In this document: piece by piece, positions 20,263 to 29,904 of the stretch
How the letters are laid out: every line of letters begins with the position of its first letter
Position numbering within the stretch: position 1 is the first letter of the stretch
Source: Serratia plymuthica NBRC 102599
GTDB taxonomy: Bacteria; Pseudomonadota; Gammaproteobacteria; Enterobacterales; Enterobacteriaceae
Assembly (NCBI RefSeq): GCF_001590925.1
Contig: NZ_BCTU01000005.1
Location: forward strand, 1 to 64,000
Length of the DNA stretch: 64,000 bases
Reading direction: 5' to 3'
The notes under the pieces: model-generated
What the model saw: only the letters and a program-made list of their open reading frames with translations
Told to the model about the DNA's origin: nothing
Databases searched by the model: none
Position numbers and translations under genes: made by a program

Positions 20263-21309
20263 ATGCACAAAACAGATGAACTGCGGACCGCGCGCATCGA
20301 CAGCCTCGTCACGCCGCAAGCATTGGCGGAAAAGCTGCCGATTTCGGCGGACATTGCCGATAGCGTGACAGCGTCACGACAACGAATTGAAAAGATTCTT
20401 ACCGGCGAAGATCGTCGCCTGTTGGTGGTTATCGGCCCCTGCTCCATCCACGATTTAGACGCCGCCATCGATTATGCCGGCCGTCTGAATGCGCTGCGCA
20501 TTCGCTATAAGGATCGCCTGGAAATCGTGATGCGCACTTATTTTGAAAAGCCGCGCACCGTGGTGGGCTGGAAAGGCCTGATCTCGGATCCAGCGCTGGA
20601 TGGCACCTTTCAGGTAAATCGTGGCATCGAAATGGCACGCCGACTGTTACTGGAAGTCAATCAGCTCGGCCTGCCGACCGCCACCGAATTCCTGGACATG
20701 GTGGTCGGCCAGTACATTGCCGATTTGATCAGTTGGGGCGCCATCGGTGCACGCACCACCGAAAGCCAGATCCACCGCGAAATGGCTTCTGCGCTCTCCT
20801 GCCCGGTGGGCTTCAAGAACGGTACCGACGGCAATACCCGCATCGCCATTGACGCCATCCGCGCGGCGCGCGCCGGCCACATGTTCCTGTCGCCGGACAA
20901 AAACGGGCAGATGACGATTTATCAGACCAGCGGCAATCCCTACGGCCATATCATCATGCGCGGCGGCAAAACGCCGAACTACCACGCCACCGATATCGTT
21001 GCCGCCTGCGACAGCCTGCGCGAATTTGAGCTGCCGGAGCATCTGGTTATCGACTTCAGCCACGGCAACTGCCAGAAACTGCATCGCCGCCAACTGGAAG
21101 TGGCCGAGAATGTCTGCCAGCAGATCCGCGCCGGTTCCGCCGCCGTCACCGGCGTGATGGCAGAAAGTTTCCTGGTGGAAGGCACGCAGAAAATCGTTGC
21201 CGGCCAACCGCTGACTTACGGCCAGTCAATCACCGATCCATGCCTAAGCTGGTCCGACAGCGAACAACTGCTGGCCATGTTGGCCGATGCGGTGGATACC
21301 CGCTTCTGA
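20263..21309 (+). CDS. aroH: DAHP synthase, AroH type
   Basis: 348 residues, type I DAHP synthase. It condenses PEP with erythrose 4-phosphate to start the shikimate pathway. Conserved parts include VVIGPCSIHD, MRTYFEKPRT, the GARTTESQIHREMAS segment and IMRGGK.PNYH. I assign the tryptophan-sensitive AroH isoform from its N-terminus (M-KTDELRTARI) and from its place after ppsR as in E. coli; feedback specificity is not proven. I chose the ATG at 20263. No TrpR operator was identified. It uses PEP, the product of PpsA. Confidence 0.93.
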   Translation: MHKTDELRTARIDSLVTPQALAEKLPISADIADSVTASRQRIEKILTGEDRRLLVVIGPCSIHDLDAAIDYAGRLNALRIRYKDRLEIVMRTYFEKPRTVVGWKGLISDPALDGTFQVNRGIEMARRLLLEVNQLGLPTATEFLDMVVGQYIADLISWGAIGARTTESQIHREMASALSCPVGFKNGTDGNTRIAIDAIRAARAGHMFLSPDKNGQMTIYQTSGNPYGHIIMRGGKTPNYHATDIVAACDSLREFELPEHLVIDFSHGNCQKLHRRQLEVAENVCQQIRAGSAAVTGVMAESFLVEGTQKIVAGQPLTYGQSITDPCLSWSDSEQLLAMLADAVDTRF

Positions 21310-21318
21310 ACCTGTTCT

Positions 21319-21343
21319 CCGGGGTGGCGACACCCCGGTTTTT
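21319..21343 (+). terminator. aroH terminator
   Basis: CCGGGGTG-gcga-CACCCCGGTTTTT, about 10 bases after the aroH stop. Confidence 0.92.
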
Positions 21344-21434
21344 CAACGTTCCCTTCCCTCATCTATACTTATGCCAATCAAGCCCGCAGACGCTATAAAC
21401 CGCGCCCCTGCCAACAGGATGTGGAGTTTCCTGC

Positions 21435-21920
21435 ATGAGCCATTCACTGTTATCCATCCCTTGCGTCACTCTGCAAGGAGAGCACAAAACTCTGGGCGAC
21501 TTTCCCGCCCGCGCTTATCTGGTGGTTAATACTGCCAGCAAATGCGGCTTTACTCCGCAATACCGTGGCCTGGAAAACCTGTGGCAGTACTATCGGGATC
21601 GCGGCCTGATGGTGTTGGGGTTCCCTTGCAATCAATTTGGTGCACAAGAGCCAGGGGATCCGCTGGAGATCGCCAATTTCTGTACGCTCAACTACGGCGT
21701 CAGCTTCCCGCTGTTCAGCAAGGTGGAGGTTAACGGCCCCGGCGCGCATCCGCTGTTCAACGAATTGAAACGCCTGGGGCCAGGGGTGCTGGGCAGCAAG
21801 CGCATCAAGTGGAACTTCACCAAGTTCCTGCTGACCGCCGACGGCCAGCGGGTGAAACGTTTTGCGCCCATTACCAAACCTGAGCGTCTGTTTGACCGCA
21901 TCGAAACCCTGCTGAAATAA
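21435..21920 (+). CDS. Glutathione/thioredoxin peroxidase family protein
   Basis: 161 residues, glutathione peroxidase family (thioredoxin fold). The catalytic Cys (KCGFTPQY), Gln (FPCNQFG) and Trp-Asn (KWNFTKF) are all present, and the resolving Cys position (NFCTLNYG) is kept, so it is probably a thioredoxin-dependent peroxidase reducing hydroperoxides in the cytosol. It is a shorter paralogue of BtuE, which lies at 41461-42012. It has its own upstream region after the aroH terminator; GGAG lies about 9 bases before the ATG. Confidence 0.88.
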   Translation: MSHSLLSIPCVTLQGEHKTLGDFPARAYLVVNTASKCGFTPQYRGLENLWQYYRDRGLMVLGFPCNQFGAQEPGDPLEIANFCTLNYGVSFPLFSKVEVNGPGAHPLFNELKRLGPGVLGSKRIKWNFTKFLLTADGQRVKRFAPITKPERLFDRIETLLK

Positions 21921-22003
21921 CCCCTTACTTTGCGGGACGGGCATGCCCGAACCGCTCCGCCGGCCCTTCTTTCAAAAAGGTTCCATCGGTAAGAAAATTT
22001 TCC

Positions 22004-22040
22004 TTGATGTAACCTTTCGCTCGCATGATAATGATTATCA
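22004..22040 (+). promoter_or_regulatory. hem operon promoter and Fur box
   Basis: TTGATG (22004-22009), a 17-base spacer and GATAAT (22027-22032). The perfect Fur box TGATAATGATTATCA (22026-22040) covers the -10. Strong iron repression of hemP and the following genes is expected. Confidence 0.88.
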
Positions 22041-22082
22041 ATATGATATTAATTACCATTTAATTGCCCATTTTATAAACAA

Positions 22083-22274
22083 ATGACGATGGATAATCAC
22101 AATGACACCCCGCAGGGCAACGCTGCCCCCGGTGCTGAACGCAGCCTGATCTCGCCTCCTTGCTACGACAGCGCGCAGTTGCTTGATGCCGACGGCGTAG
22201 CGATCATCCTCCATCAGGGCCAGCGTTACCAACTGCGGCAGACCAAGGCCGGGAAATTAATCCTGACCAAATAA
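22083..22274 (+). CDS. hemP: Hemin uptake protein HemP
   Basis: 63 residues. HemP/YdiE family: C-terminal pattern LI.QGQRYQLRQTKAGKLILTK is diagnostic. The family is linked to heme uptake loci and needed for efficient heme use, with a role thought to be regulatory. Two ATG codons in frame (22083 and 22089) are both possible. It is the first gene after the Fur-controlled promoter and precedes hemR by about 90 bases. Confidence 0.9.
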   Translation: MTMDNHNDTPQGNAAPGAERSLISPPCYDSAQLLDADGVAIILHQGQRYQLRQTKAGKLILTK

Positions 22275-22337
22275 TCCCTTATTCCTCAACGCCAGCCACC
22301 CCGATCGCTTCGATCCAGGCAGCCAGCAAATCTAGTG

Positions 22338-22354
22338 ATATGTTTAAAACATAT
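22338..22354. repeat. Perfect inverted repeat before hemR
   Basis: ATATGTTT-A-AAACATAT, 8-bp arms, ending just before the hemR ribosome-binding site. A protein operator or a weak mRNA hairpin are both possible. Confidence 0.55.
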
Positions 22355-22367
22355 GGAGAATTGCGAC

Positions 22368-24410
22368 ATGCCTCTGCCCTCTTACACCCGGCAGCGTTTA
22401 TCCGCATTGAGTCTGGCGATTGCCTGCGCTCTGCCGACGGTGACTTTTGCACAAGCTACCAGCACAGTTTCTTCTTCTGCCGCCGCCCCGGCAAAAACCG
22501 AGAAAACCGGCGACGACGCCATGACCGTTGTCGCTACCGGCAATCAGCGCAGCAGTTTTGAAGCGCCAATGATGGTCACCGTGATCGAAGGCAATACCCC
22601 AGAGAGCCAGACGGCCACCAGCGCCGCCGACATGCTGCGCCGCGTGCCGGGCATTACCGTAAATGGCACTGGTCGTAGCAACGGTCAGGACGTCTCCATG
22701 CGCGGCTACGGTAAAAACGGCGTACTGACGTTGGTAGACGGTATCCGTCAGGGCACCGATACCGGCCACATTGGCGGTACTTTCCTGGATCCGGCACTGG
22801 TAAAACGCATTGAAGTAGTACGCGGCCCTTCGGCTCTGCTGTATGGCAGCGGCGCACTGGGCGGCGTAATTGCTTATGAAACCGTGGATGCCGCCGATCT
22901 GCTGCTGCCTGGCCATGACACCGGCTTCCGGGTCTATGGTACCGCCGGCAGCGGCGATCACAGCCTGGGTATGGGTGCCAGCGCCTACGGCAAGACCGAC
23001 AATCTCGACGGTCTGCTGTCGTTCGGCACCCGCGACGTCGGCGATTTGCGCCAGGGCAACGGTTTTGACGCGCCAAACGATGAAACCATCAACAACCTGT
23101 TGGCCAAAGGTACCTGGAAGATTGATGATGCCCAATCGTTGAGCGGCGATTTGCGCTATTACAATAACAGCGCCCGCGAACCGAAAAATCCGCAGGATCC
23201 GGATTATTCCAGCAGCAATCCGATGACCAACCGCTCTACCATCCAGCGTGATGCGGCATTGAGCTATAAAGTAAAACCTCTGGATCAGGCGTGGCTGGAC
23301 GCCGACGTCAAGGTGTACACCTCTGAGGTCAAAATCAACGCTCACAATGCGGCGTCAACGGACGAACTCCGCAAACAAACCACCAACGGGGCCAAGCTGG
23401 AGAACCGTACCCGCCTGTTTGCCGACAGCTTTGCTTCGCACCTGCTGACCTACGGCTCGGAAAGCTACCAGCAAAAACAACATCCTGGCGGCGCTACCAC
23501 CAGCTTCCCACAGGCGAAAATCAACTTCGCTTCCGGCTGGATGCAGGACGAAATCACGCTGCGTGATATTCCTGTCACCCTGCTGGCCGGCACCCGCTAC
23601 GATAACTATAAGGGCAGCAGCCAGGGCCACGACGACGTCGATGCCGACAAGTGGTCATCCCGCGGCGCACTGACTTATTCGCCAACCGACTGGCTGATGC
23701 TGTTCGGCTCCTATTCCCAGGCCTTCCGCGCCCCCACCATGGGCGAAATGTACAATGATTCGCGCCACTTCCCCGGCAACTATTGGGTGCCGAACCCTAA
23801 TCTGAGACCGGAAACCACCAGTACCGCCGAGTACGGTTTCGGCCTGCGTTTTGACGATCTGTTGATGGCCGGAGATAACCTGCAGTTTAAAGCCAGCTAC
23901 TTCGATACCAACGCCAAGGACTACATTAGCCTGTACGTCACCCATACCCAGACGTCTTCGCAAAATATCTCACGCGCTAAAATTTGGGGCTGGGATACGT
24001 CCCTGAGCTACCAAACGCAGTGGTTTAATTGGGATCTGGCTTACAACCGCACTCGCGGCAAGGATAAGTCGCGCAACGGGGAACTGAACGGCAACAGCGG
24101 AGAGTGGCTGAGCGACATCAACCCTGACACCGTGACCAGCACGCTGGATATCCCGTTGGGTGAAACCGGCCTGTCGACCGGTTGGGTCGCTACCTTCGCC
24201 GAGCGCGCCACTCGTGTGGAAACCGGTACCGCCGAGCAAGGCGGCTACGGCGTCAACGATTTCTACCTGAGCTATAAAGGCCGCGAACGCCTGCAGGGCG
24301 TCACCACCACGGTGGTGCTGGGCAACGCCTTCGATAAAGAATATTACTCGCCGCAGGGCATTCCGCAAGATGGCCGCAACGCCAAACTGCTGGTCAGCTA
24401 TCAGTGGTAA
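22368..24410 (+). CDS. hemR: TonB-dependent hemin receptor HemR
   Basis: 680 residues, outer-membrane TonB-dependent receptor for heme/hemoproteins. It has a signal peptide (cut after TFAQA, about residue 26), a TonB-box-like segment (DAMTVVAT), a plug domain (about 50-165) and a 22-strand barrel ending in an aromatic residue (Trp). The heme-receptor signature FRAP...NPNL is present (AFRAPTMGEMYND and VPNPNLRPE), with a His between the two motifs as in Yersinia HemR. I chose the ATG at 22368, which has GGAGAA 7 bases upstream; earlier in-frame starts give no proper signal peptide. Confidence 0.95.
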   Translation: MPLPSYTRQRLSALSLAIACALPTVTFAQATSTVSSSAAAPAKTEKTGDDAMTVVATGNQRSSFEAPMMVTVIEGNTPESQTATSAADMLRRVPGITVNGTGRSNGQDVSMRGYGKNGVLTLVDGIRQGTDTGHIGGTFLDPALVKRIEVVRGPSALLYGSGALGGVIAYETVDAADLLLPGHDTGFRVYGTAGSGDHSLGMGASAYGKTDNLDGLLSFGTRDVGDLRQGNGFDAPNDETINNLLAKGTWKIDDAQSLSGDLRYYNNSAREPKNPQDPDYSSSNPMTNRSTIQRDAALSYKVKPLDQAWLDADVKVYTSEVKINAHNAASTDELRKQTTNGAKLENRTRLFADSFASHLLTYGSESYQQKQHPGGATTSFPQAKINFASGWMQDEITLRDIPVTLLAGTRYDNYKGSSQGHDDVDADKWSSRGALTYSPTDWLMLFGSYSQAFRAPTMGEMYNDSRHFPGNYWVPNPNLRPETTSTAEYGFGLRFDDLLMAGDNLQFKASYFDTNAKDYISLYVTHTQTSSQNISRAKIWGWDTSLSYQTQWFNWDLAYNRTRGKDKSRNGELNGNSGEWLSDINPDTVTSTLDIPLGETGLSTGWVATFAERATRVETGTAEQGGYGVNDFYLSYKGRERLQGVTTTVVLGNAFDKEYYSPQGIPQDGRNAKLLVSYQW

Positions 24411-24473
24411 CCTTTTGAATACGGCGGGCGAGCCGATTGCCCGCCGCGTGAACCACACACAGGAGCACAACCG

Positions 24474-25508
24474 ATGAGCAACAACTTATACGCCAGTTAC
24501 CAGCAGGCAAAAATTGATAATCCTGGCAAATACGCACGCGATCTGGCGGAACTGCTGGGTGTCAGCGAAGCGGAACTGACCCATGCCCGCGTGGGTGAAG
24601 ACACCCACCGCCTGCAAGCCGACGCACGTACCCTGCTGACCGAGCTGGCACAGGTTGGCGTCACCAAATCCATTACTCGCAACAGCTATGCGGTGCATGA
24701 GCAAATGGGCCGCTACCTTAACCAACACCTGAACGGCCACGCGGGGTTAATTCTTAACCCCCGCGAGCTGGATTTACGTCTGTTCCTCAACCAGTGGGCC
24801 AGCGTATTTGCCATGAGCGAAACCAACAAACGCGGCGTACGCCACAGCATTCAGTTCTTCGATCATCAGGGCGATGCCTTGCACAAGGTGTACACCACCG
24901 AGGAAACCGATCTGGGGGCCTGGATGGCGCTGGTCGAACGCCACCTGAGCACAGAAAACCCGGCTCTGACACTGAAGGCTGCAGACGCCACGGTCAGCAA
25001 CGCCGCACCGGACGCCGAAAAAATCGACCGGGAATGGCGTGAGATGACCGACGTTCACCAGTTCTTCCAACTGCTGGGCCGCCATAAGCTGACGCGTCAG
25101 CAGGCCTTCCGCGCCGTCGGCAACGATCTGGCGTACCGGGTGGATAACAACGCCTTGGCGCAGTTGCTCAATGCCGCGCACGGCTTGCAGAACGAGATCA
25201 TGATTTTTGTCGGCAACCGAGGTTGCGTGCAGATCTTCACCGGCCAGATCGAGCGGCTGATGCCACAGGAAGGTTGGATTAACGTGTTTAACCGCCGCTT
25301 CACTCTGCACCTGATCGAAGGCGCAATTGCAGAAAGCTGGATCACCCGCAAACCCACCAAAGACGGCTTCGTCACCAGCCTGGAACTGTTCGCCGCCGAC
25401 GGCACGCAAATCGCCCAACTTTACGGCCAACGTACCGAGGGCCAGCCGGAACAAACCCAGTGGCGCGAGCAGGTTGCCGCCCTTGAACCCAAGGACATTG
25501 CCGCATGA
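24474..25508 (+). CDS. hemS: Heme-degrading/heme-trafficking protein HemS
   Basis: 344 residues, HemS/ChuS family with two repeated structural halves. It binds heme in the cytosol after import and degrades it or passes it on; release of iron has been shown for ChuS and HemS. AGGAG lies just before the ATG. It overlaps hemT by four bases. The gap to hemR is 63 bases with no terminator, so it is read from the same transcript. Confidence 0.93.
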   Translation: MSNNLYASYQQAKIDNPGKYARDLAELLGVSEAELTHARVGEDTHRLQADARTLLTELAQVGVTKSITRNSYAVHEQMGRYLNQHLNGHAGLILNPRELDLRLFLNQWASVFAMSETNKRGVRHSIQFFDHQGDALHKVYTTEETDLGAWMALVERHLSTENPALTLKAADATVSNAAPDAEKIDREWREMTDVHQFFQLLGRHKLTRQQAFRAVGNDLAYRVDNNALAQLLNAAHGLQNEIMIFVGNRGCVQIFTGQIERLMPQEGWINVFNRRFTLHLIEGAIAESWITRKPTKDGFVTSLELFAADGTQIAQLYGQRTEGQPEQTQWREQVAALEPKDIAA

Positions 25509-26335
25509 AATCTTCATTGTCCCGTCGTCTGACGTTGTGCCTTGCGCTGGCGTTGCCGTTCACCGCTGCGGCGGCGGAACGTATTGTCTCGATTGGCGGT
25601 GACGTCACCGAAATTGCCTTCGCCCTTGGCGCGGGCGATGAGCTCGTGGCACGAGACAGCACCAGCCTGCAGCCGGCGGCCGTGAAACCCTTGCCGGATG
25701 TCGGCTATATGCGTCAACTCAATGCCGAAGGCATTCTGGCGCTGAAACCCACGCTGGTGCTGGCCACCGAACTGGCTGAACCTGCGCTGGTGCTCAAACA
25801 GTTGGAGGAAAGCGGCGTGAAGGTGGTGCGAATTCCCGGCGACACCACTTTGCAGGCGGTGCCGGAAAAAATCGCGGTCATCGCCCAGGCGCTGCAACGC
25901 ACCGAGCAGGGCACACAACTGAGCGCCCGTTACCAACAACAGCTCGCGCAGGTGAACACGTCTTCGTTGCCGATCAGGGTGTTGTTCGTCATGAGCCACG
26001 GCGGCATTACACCGATGGCCGCCGGGCAACATACCGCCGCCGATGCGGTCATCACCGCCGCAGGGTTGAAGAATGCGATGCAAGGATTCAACCGCTACCG
26101 CCCGCTGTCGCAGGAAGGCGTGATCGCCAGCGCGCCCGATCTGCTGCTGGTCACCACCGATGGCGTCAAGACCCTTGGTGGCCTGGATCAGCTGTGGAAA
26201 CTGCCCGGCATTGCCCTCACGCCTGCCGGCAAAAACCACCGCGTGTTGGTGGTCGACGACATGGCGCTGCTGGGCTTTGGGCTGGAAACGCCGGCGGCGC
26301 TGGCCAAACTGCGTAATGCGGCGGAGCAAAAGTAA
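25505..26335 (+). CDS. hemT: Periplasmic hemin-binding protein HemT
   Basis: 276 residues with a signal peptide (about residues 1-22, ending AAAA). Type III substrate-binding protein of the HmuT/HemT group ([18 protein letters not shown] motif at the start of the mature part). It carries heme from HemR to the HemUV transporter. It overlaps hemS by four bases and shares one base with hemU (TAATG). Confidence 0.94.
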   Translation: MKSSLSRRLTLCLALALPFTAAAAERIVSIGGDVTEIAFALGAGDELVARDSTSLQPAAVKPLPDVGYMRQLNAEGILALKPTLVLATELAEPALVLKQLEESGVKVVRIPGDTTLQAVPEKIAVIAQALQRTEQGTQLSARYQQQLAQVNTSSLPIRVLFVMSHGGITPMAAGQHTAADAVITAAGLKNAMQGFNRYRPLSQEGVIASAPDLLLVTTDGVKTLGGLDQLWKLPGIALTPAGKNHRVLVVDDMALLGFGLETPAALAKLRNAAEQK

Positions 26336-27339
26336 TGCCCGGTCGCATTTCTCCGCGCGTGACCATTGTCGGCCTGTTGGTGCTGCTTGCGCTATTGGCG
26401 CTGGGTGCAGCCAATATGGGCGCGCTGACGCTGTCGTTTCGCACCCTGTGGCAAGAACCGTTCAGCGATACCTCTTGGCATATCTGGCTAAACATCCGCT
26501 TGCCGCGTGTGCTGCTGGCGGTGGTCATCGGCTGCGCACTGGCGGTGTCCGGCGCCGTCATGCAGGGGCTGTTCCGCAATCCGCTGGCCGATCCCAGCCT
26601 GTTGGGCATCAGTAGCGGCGGTGCGCTGTTTGTCGCGCTGATTATCGTTATGCCGCTGGCCCTGCCGCCGGTGATTGCCTTGTATGGCCACATGTTGGCG
26701 GCTTTCCTCGGCAGCCTGCTGGTGTCACTGTTGATCTACGGTATCAGCCGCAGCGGGCACGGCAGCCTGTCACGCCTGTTGTTGACGGGGATCGCCATCA
26801 ACGCCCTGTGCATGGCGGCCATCGGCGTGCTGTCTTATCTCAGCAACGATCAACAGCTGCGTCAGTTTTCATTGTGGATGATGGGTAGCCTGAGCCAGTC
26901 ACAATGGCCAACGCTGATCGTATCGGCCTCGCTGATCCTGCCGGCGGCCCTGCTGACGCTGTTACAGGCACGCTGCCTGAACCTGCTGCAACTGGGCGAT
27001 GAAGAGGCGCACTATCTCGGCGTGAATGTCCAGCGTGCCAAACTGCAACTGCTTCTGCTCAGCGCATTGTTGATTGGCGCGGCGGTGGCGATGAGCGGCG
27101 TCATTGGCTTTATCGGCCTGGTGGTGCCGCATTTGGTGCGCATGCGACTCGGCGGCGACCACCGCTGGCTGCTGCCCTGCTCCGCGCTGGGCGGTGCCTG
27201 CCTGCTGCTGGTCAGCGACACGCTGGCACGGACGCTGGTGGCGCCGGCGGAAATGCCGGTCGGGCTGATGACCAGCCTGATTGGCGGACCTTATTTCTTA
27301 TGGCTGGTCATGCGCCAGCGGGAGCGTACGGATGGATAA
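26335..27339 (+). CDS. hemU: Hemin ABC transporter permease HemU
   Basis: 334 residues, FecCD-family permease with about ten membrane segments. The [19 protein letters not shown] segment and the cytosolic [12 protein letters not shown] loop that couples to the ATPase are typical. Two copies should form the heme pore in the inner membrane. It overlaps hemV by eight bases. A paralogue, BtuC, is encoded at 42054-43061. Confidence 0.95.
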   Translation: MPGRISPRVTIVGLLVLLALLALGAANMGALTLSFRTLWQEPFSDTSWHIWLNIRLPRVLLAVVIGCALAVSGAVMQGLFRNPLADPSLLGISSGGALFVALIIVMPLALPPVIALYGHMLAAFLGSLLVSLLIYGISRSGHGSLSRLLLTGIAINALCMAAIGVLSYLSNDQQLRQFSLWMMGSLSQSQWPTLIVSASLILPAALLTLLQARCLNLLQLGDEEAHYLGVNVQRAKLQLLLLSALLIGAAVAMSGVIGFIGLVVPHLVRMRLGGDHRWLLPCSALGGACLLLVSDTLARTLVAPAEMPVGLMTSLIGGPYFLWLVMRQRERTDG

Positions 27340-28117
27340 CGAATCAAGCCTGACGGCACATCAGCTACGTTACAGCCTGGGTTCGCGTCGGTTAGTCAAC
27401 GACGTCTCGCTGAGTATCGCCAGCGGTGAAATGGTGGCGATTATCGGGCCGAACGGCGCGGGGAAATCGACGCTGCTGCGTCTGTTAACCGGCTACCTGT
27501 CGCCGAGTTGCGGGGAGTGCAAACTTCTTGAGTTGCCGTTGGATCAATGGCAGCCGCAACAGTTAGCCAAGGTACGTGCGGTGATGCGTCAGCACAGCGA
27601 TCTGGTCTTTCCGTTTACCGTCGAGGAAGTGGTCAGCATGGGCAGGTCACCGCACGGCAAACGTCATGTGCAGCAAGCGGTACAGCAGGTAATGGCGCAA
27701 ACCGATTGTCTTGAACTGGCCCAGCGGGATTATCGCCGCCTTTCCGGCGGTGAACAGCAACGGGTACAGTTAGCCCGCGTGCTGGCGCAGCTTTGGCAGC
27801 CGCAGCCCTCGCCTTCCTGGTTGTTCCTGGACGAACCTACCTCGGCGCTGGATCTTTACCACCAGCAGCATACGCTGAGGTTGTTGCGTTCACTGACACG
27901 GCAACAGCCCATTGCGGTGTGCTGCGTACTGCACGATCTGAACCTGGCGGCGCTGTATGCCGACCGTATTTTATTGCTGCATCAGGGGCGTTTGGTTGCC
28001 GTGGGCACACCGCAGGAGGTATTGCAGGCGGATATTCTGACCCGCTGGTATCAGGCCGATTTAGGCGTGGTGCACCACCCGGAAGTGGCGCTACCACAGG
28101 TTTATCTGCGTCAGTGA
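27332..28117 (+). CDS. hemV: Hemin ABC transporter ATP-binding protein HemV
   Basis: 261 residues. Walker [10 protein letters not shown] (near residue 42), signature LSGGEQQRV and Walker [13 protein letters not shown] are intact. It energises HemU. I chose the ATG at 27332 (GGGAGCG upstream); the reading frame is open further up but lies within hemU. It is the last gene of the hem operon, followed by an ERIC-like remnant before the convergent selO. Confidence 0.95.
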   Translation: MDNESSLTAHQLRYSLGSRRLVNDVSLSIASGEMVAIIGPNGAGKSTLLRLLTGYLSPSCGECKLLELPLDQWQPQQLAKVRAVMRQHSDLVFPFTVEEVVSMGRSPHGKRHVQQAVQQVMAQTDCLELAQRDYRRLSGGEQQRVQLARVLAQLWQPQPSPSWLFLDEPTSALDLYHQQHTLRLLRSLTRQQPIAVCCVLHDLNLAALYADRILLLHQGRLVAVGTPQEVLQADILTRWYQADLGVVHHPEVALPQVYLRQ

Positions 28118-28125
28118 ACTATCGC

Positions 28126-28215
28126 CATGCCTGTTCACACTTCAGCCAGGCGGCGCGTTGGCGCACAGCATGTCGCGCCCACGTTAGCCCGCTGCAATGT
28201 GAAACGCGGCAGGTA
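28126..28215. repeat. Probable truncated ERIC-like element
   Basis: A stretch at 28134-28154 matches 18 of 21 bases of the left inner part of the ERIC element at 48021-48147 (shared CAGCCAGGCGGC). The right part ends with a matching inverted repeat (GCTGCAATGTGAAA...GGTA). The centre, including the GTGAATCCCC and GACTGGGGTGA blocks, is missing. It fills the gap between hemV and selO. Confidence 0.5.
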
Positions 28216-28217
28216 TT

Positions 28218-29660
28218 TCAGCTCGAGCAGGAAATCTCAAGATGCTTGCCCCAATCCGGCGGCAAAGCGGCAAGATCGTCGTATTCGGCCGCATCGGCGA
28301 ACGGCGTCAGCAACGCCTGATGCAGGCGCGCCAGCTTGCTGACATCATCCTGCTCGGCACTCTCTATCGCCTGCTGCGCCAAATAATTGCGCAGGATTAA
28401 TTTGGGATTTGCCGCCTTCATCGCCTGCTGCCGTTCACTGTCGCTCACCTGCTCTTGCTGCAAACGCTGCCGATATTGCTGATACCACGCGTCGAATGCG
28501 CCGCGATCGATAAACTCATCCCGCAACGGCGACTGCGCCTGTTGCTGTTCCGTCTGGCTCAGCAAGCGGAAAGTTCGGGTATAGTCACACCCCTCTTGCG
28601 CCATCAGGCTCAACAGCCCGGTCAGCAGACCGTTATCCTGAGTCGACTGGGTGAAAAAACCGAGTTTGGCGCGCATCTGTTCCCCATAGGCTCGCATCAA
28701 CGCCGGTTCATAGGCCGCCAGCGCCTTCTGCAACTGCTCGGTGGTCATCAACCCGGACAGCGCCTGCGCCAGCCGGTGGAGGTTCCACAGCGCAACCGCA
28801 GGCTGATTATCAAAGGCATAACGCCCCTGATGATCCGAGTGGTTACAGATAAAATCAGGTTTATAATCATCGAGGAAAGCGTAAGGGCCATAATCGATGG
28901 TGATGCCAAGGATCGACATATTATCGGTGTTCATCACGCCGTGAGCGAACCCGACGGTCTGCCAATGCGCGATTAAGCGCGCAGTGCGTTCAACAACGTC
29001 AATAAACCAGGGTAAATAGCCGTCATCGTGATCCTTCAACTGCGGCCAATGGCGGGCGATCACAAAATCGGCCAGCTGTTGCACCTGCTCCGGCTGTTTG
29101 CGGTAGTAAAAATGCTCAAAATGGCCGAAGCGCACATGGCTTTCCGCCACGCGCAGCAACATCGCCCCACGCTCTGGCTGTTCACGGAAAACGGGCTGTT
29201 CGCTAGTCACCAGAGTCAACGCGCGCGTGGTCGGGATCCCCAGATGATACAACGCCTCAGAGGCCAGAAATTCACGGATCGCCGAACGCAATACGGCACG
29301 CCCGTCGCCCATCCGCGAATAAGGCGTTAGCCCCGCGCCTTTCAGGTGCCAGTCCATGCTGCGGCCATCCGCCAGCTTTTGCTCGCCGAGCAAAATGCCG
29401 CGGCCGTCGCCCAATTGCCCAGCCCACACGCCAAACTGGTGGCCGCTGTACACCTGCGCCAACGGCTGCATACCAGGCAGCAGCCTTTCACCCGACCATA
29501 TCGGGGTCTTGTCCTGGGTAAACCAGCTTTCGTCCAACCCCAGCTCTCGCGCCAGCGGCTCACTGTGATACAGCAGGCGAGCGCCCTTCAGCGGCGTGGG
29601 TTTCAATTCGGTATAAAAACCGGGTAACTGGTGGTGATAAGCATTTTCAAACTGCGGCAT
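28218..29660 (-). CDS. selO: Protein adenylyltransferase SelO (YdiU)
   Basis: 480 residues, SelO/YdiU pseudokinase family. It transfers AMP from ATP to protein Ser/Thr/Tyr residues; E. coli SelO modifies redox-related targets. Conserved parts are [29 protein letters not shown]-like [11 protein letters not shown] and [11 protein letters not shown]. The end ISCSS has a Cys where the mammalian protein carries selenocysteine. GGAGG lies 6 bases before the ATG. The leader can fold into a structure that pairs with this GGAGG (listed separately). Confidence 0.95.
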   Translation of the reverse strand: MPQFENAYHHQLPGFYTELKPTPLKGARLLYHSEPLARELGLDESWFTQDKTPIWSGERLLPGMQPLAQVYSGHQFGVWAGQLGDGRGILLGEQKLADGRSMDWHLKGAGLTPYSRMGDGRAVLRSAIREFLASEALYHLGIPTTRALTLVTSEQPVFREQPERGAMLLRVAESHVRFGHFEHFYYRKQPEQVQQLADFVIARHWPQLKDHDDGYLPWFIDVVERTARLIAHWQTVGFAHGVMNTDNMSILGITIDYGPYAFLDDYKPDFICNHSDHQGRYAFDNQPAVALWNLHRLAQALSGLMTTEQLQKALAAYEPALMRAYGEQMRAKLGFFTQSTQDNGLLTGLLSLMAQEGCDYTRTFRLLSQTEQQQAQSPLRDEFIDRGAFDAWYQQYRQRLQQEQVSDSERQQAMKAANPKLILRNYLAQQAIESAEQDDVSKLARLHQALLTPFADAAEYDDLAALPPDWGKHLEISCSS

Positions 29661-29664
29661 AGGC

Positions 29665-29761
29665 CCTCCGTATCCGTTTAGTGTAGAGCCTGGGCGTGCG
29701 GATTAACACAGAGGAAATGCAGGGAGAACACCTCTGTCGAGAACCCAGGCAGAGGCGGAGG
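29665..29761 (-). promoter_or_regulatory. Structured selO leader that can mask the ribosome-binding site
   Basis: Three nested inverted repeats on the minus strand: CCTCCG (29756-29761) with CGGAGG (29665-29670), GCCTGGG (29744-29750) with CCCAGGC (29688-29694), and ACAGAGG (29731-29737) with CCTCTGT (29708-29714). The outermost arm contains the selO ribosome-binding site. Folded, the site would be hidden. Whether the RNA is made from upstream of 29761 is not known. Confidence 0.45.
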
Positions 29762-29904
29762 ATAGGCGTTTGCGTCAATAGGGTTTAAGCGCCTTATTCT
29801 GCCGATGAATGAAAGGCTTTTTCAGCGAGAAATTCATGATAAATAACAGAGGCGGAATCACAGCAAAAATCATCCGATCCATTATTACTCTGAAGTGGGC
29901 GGCG

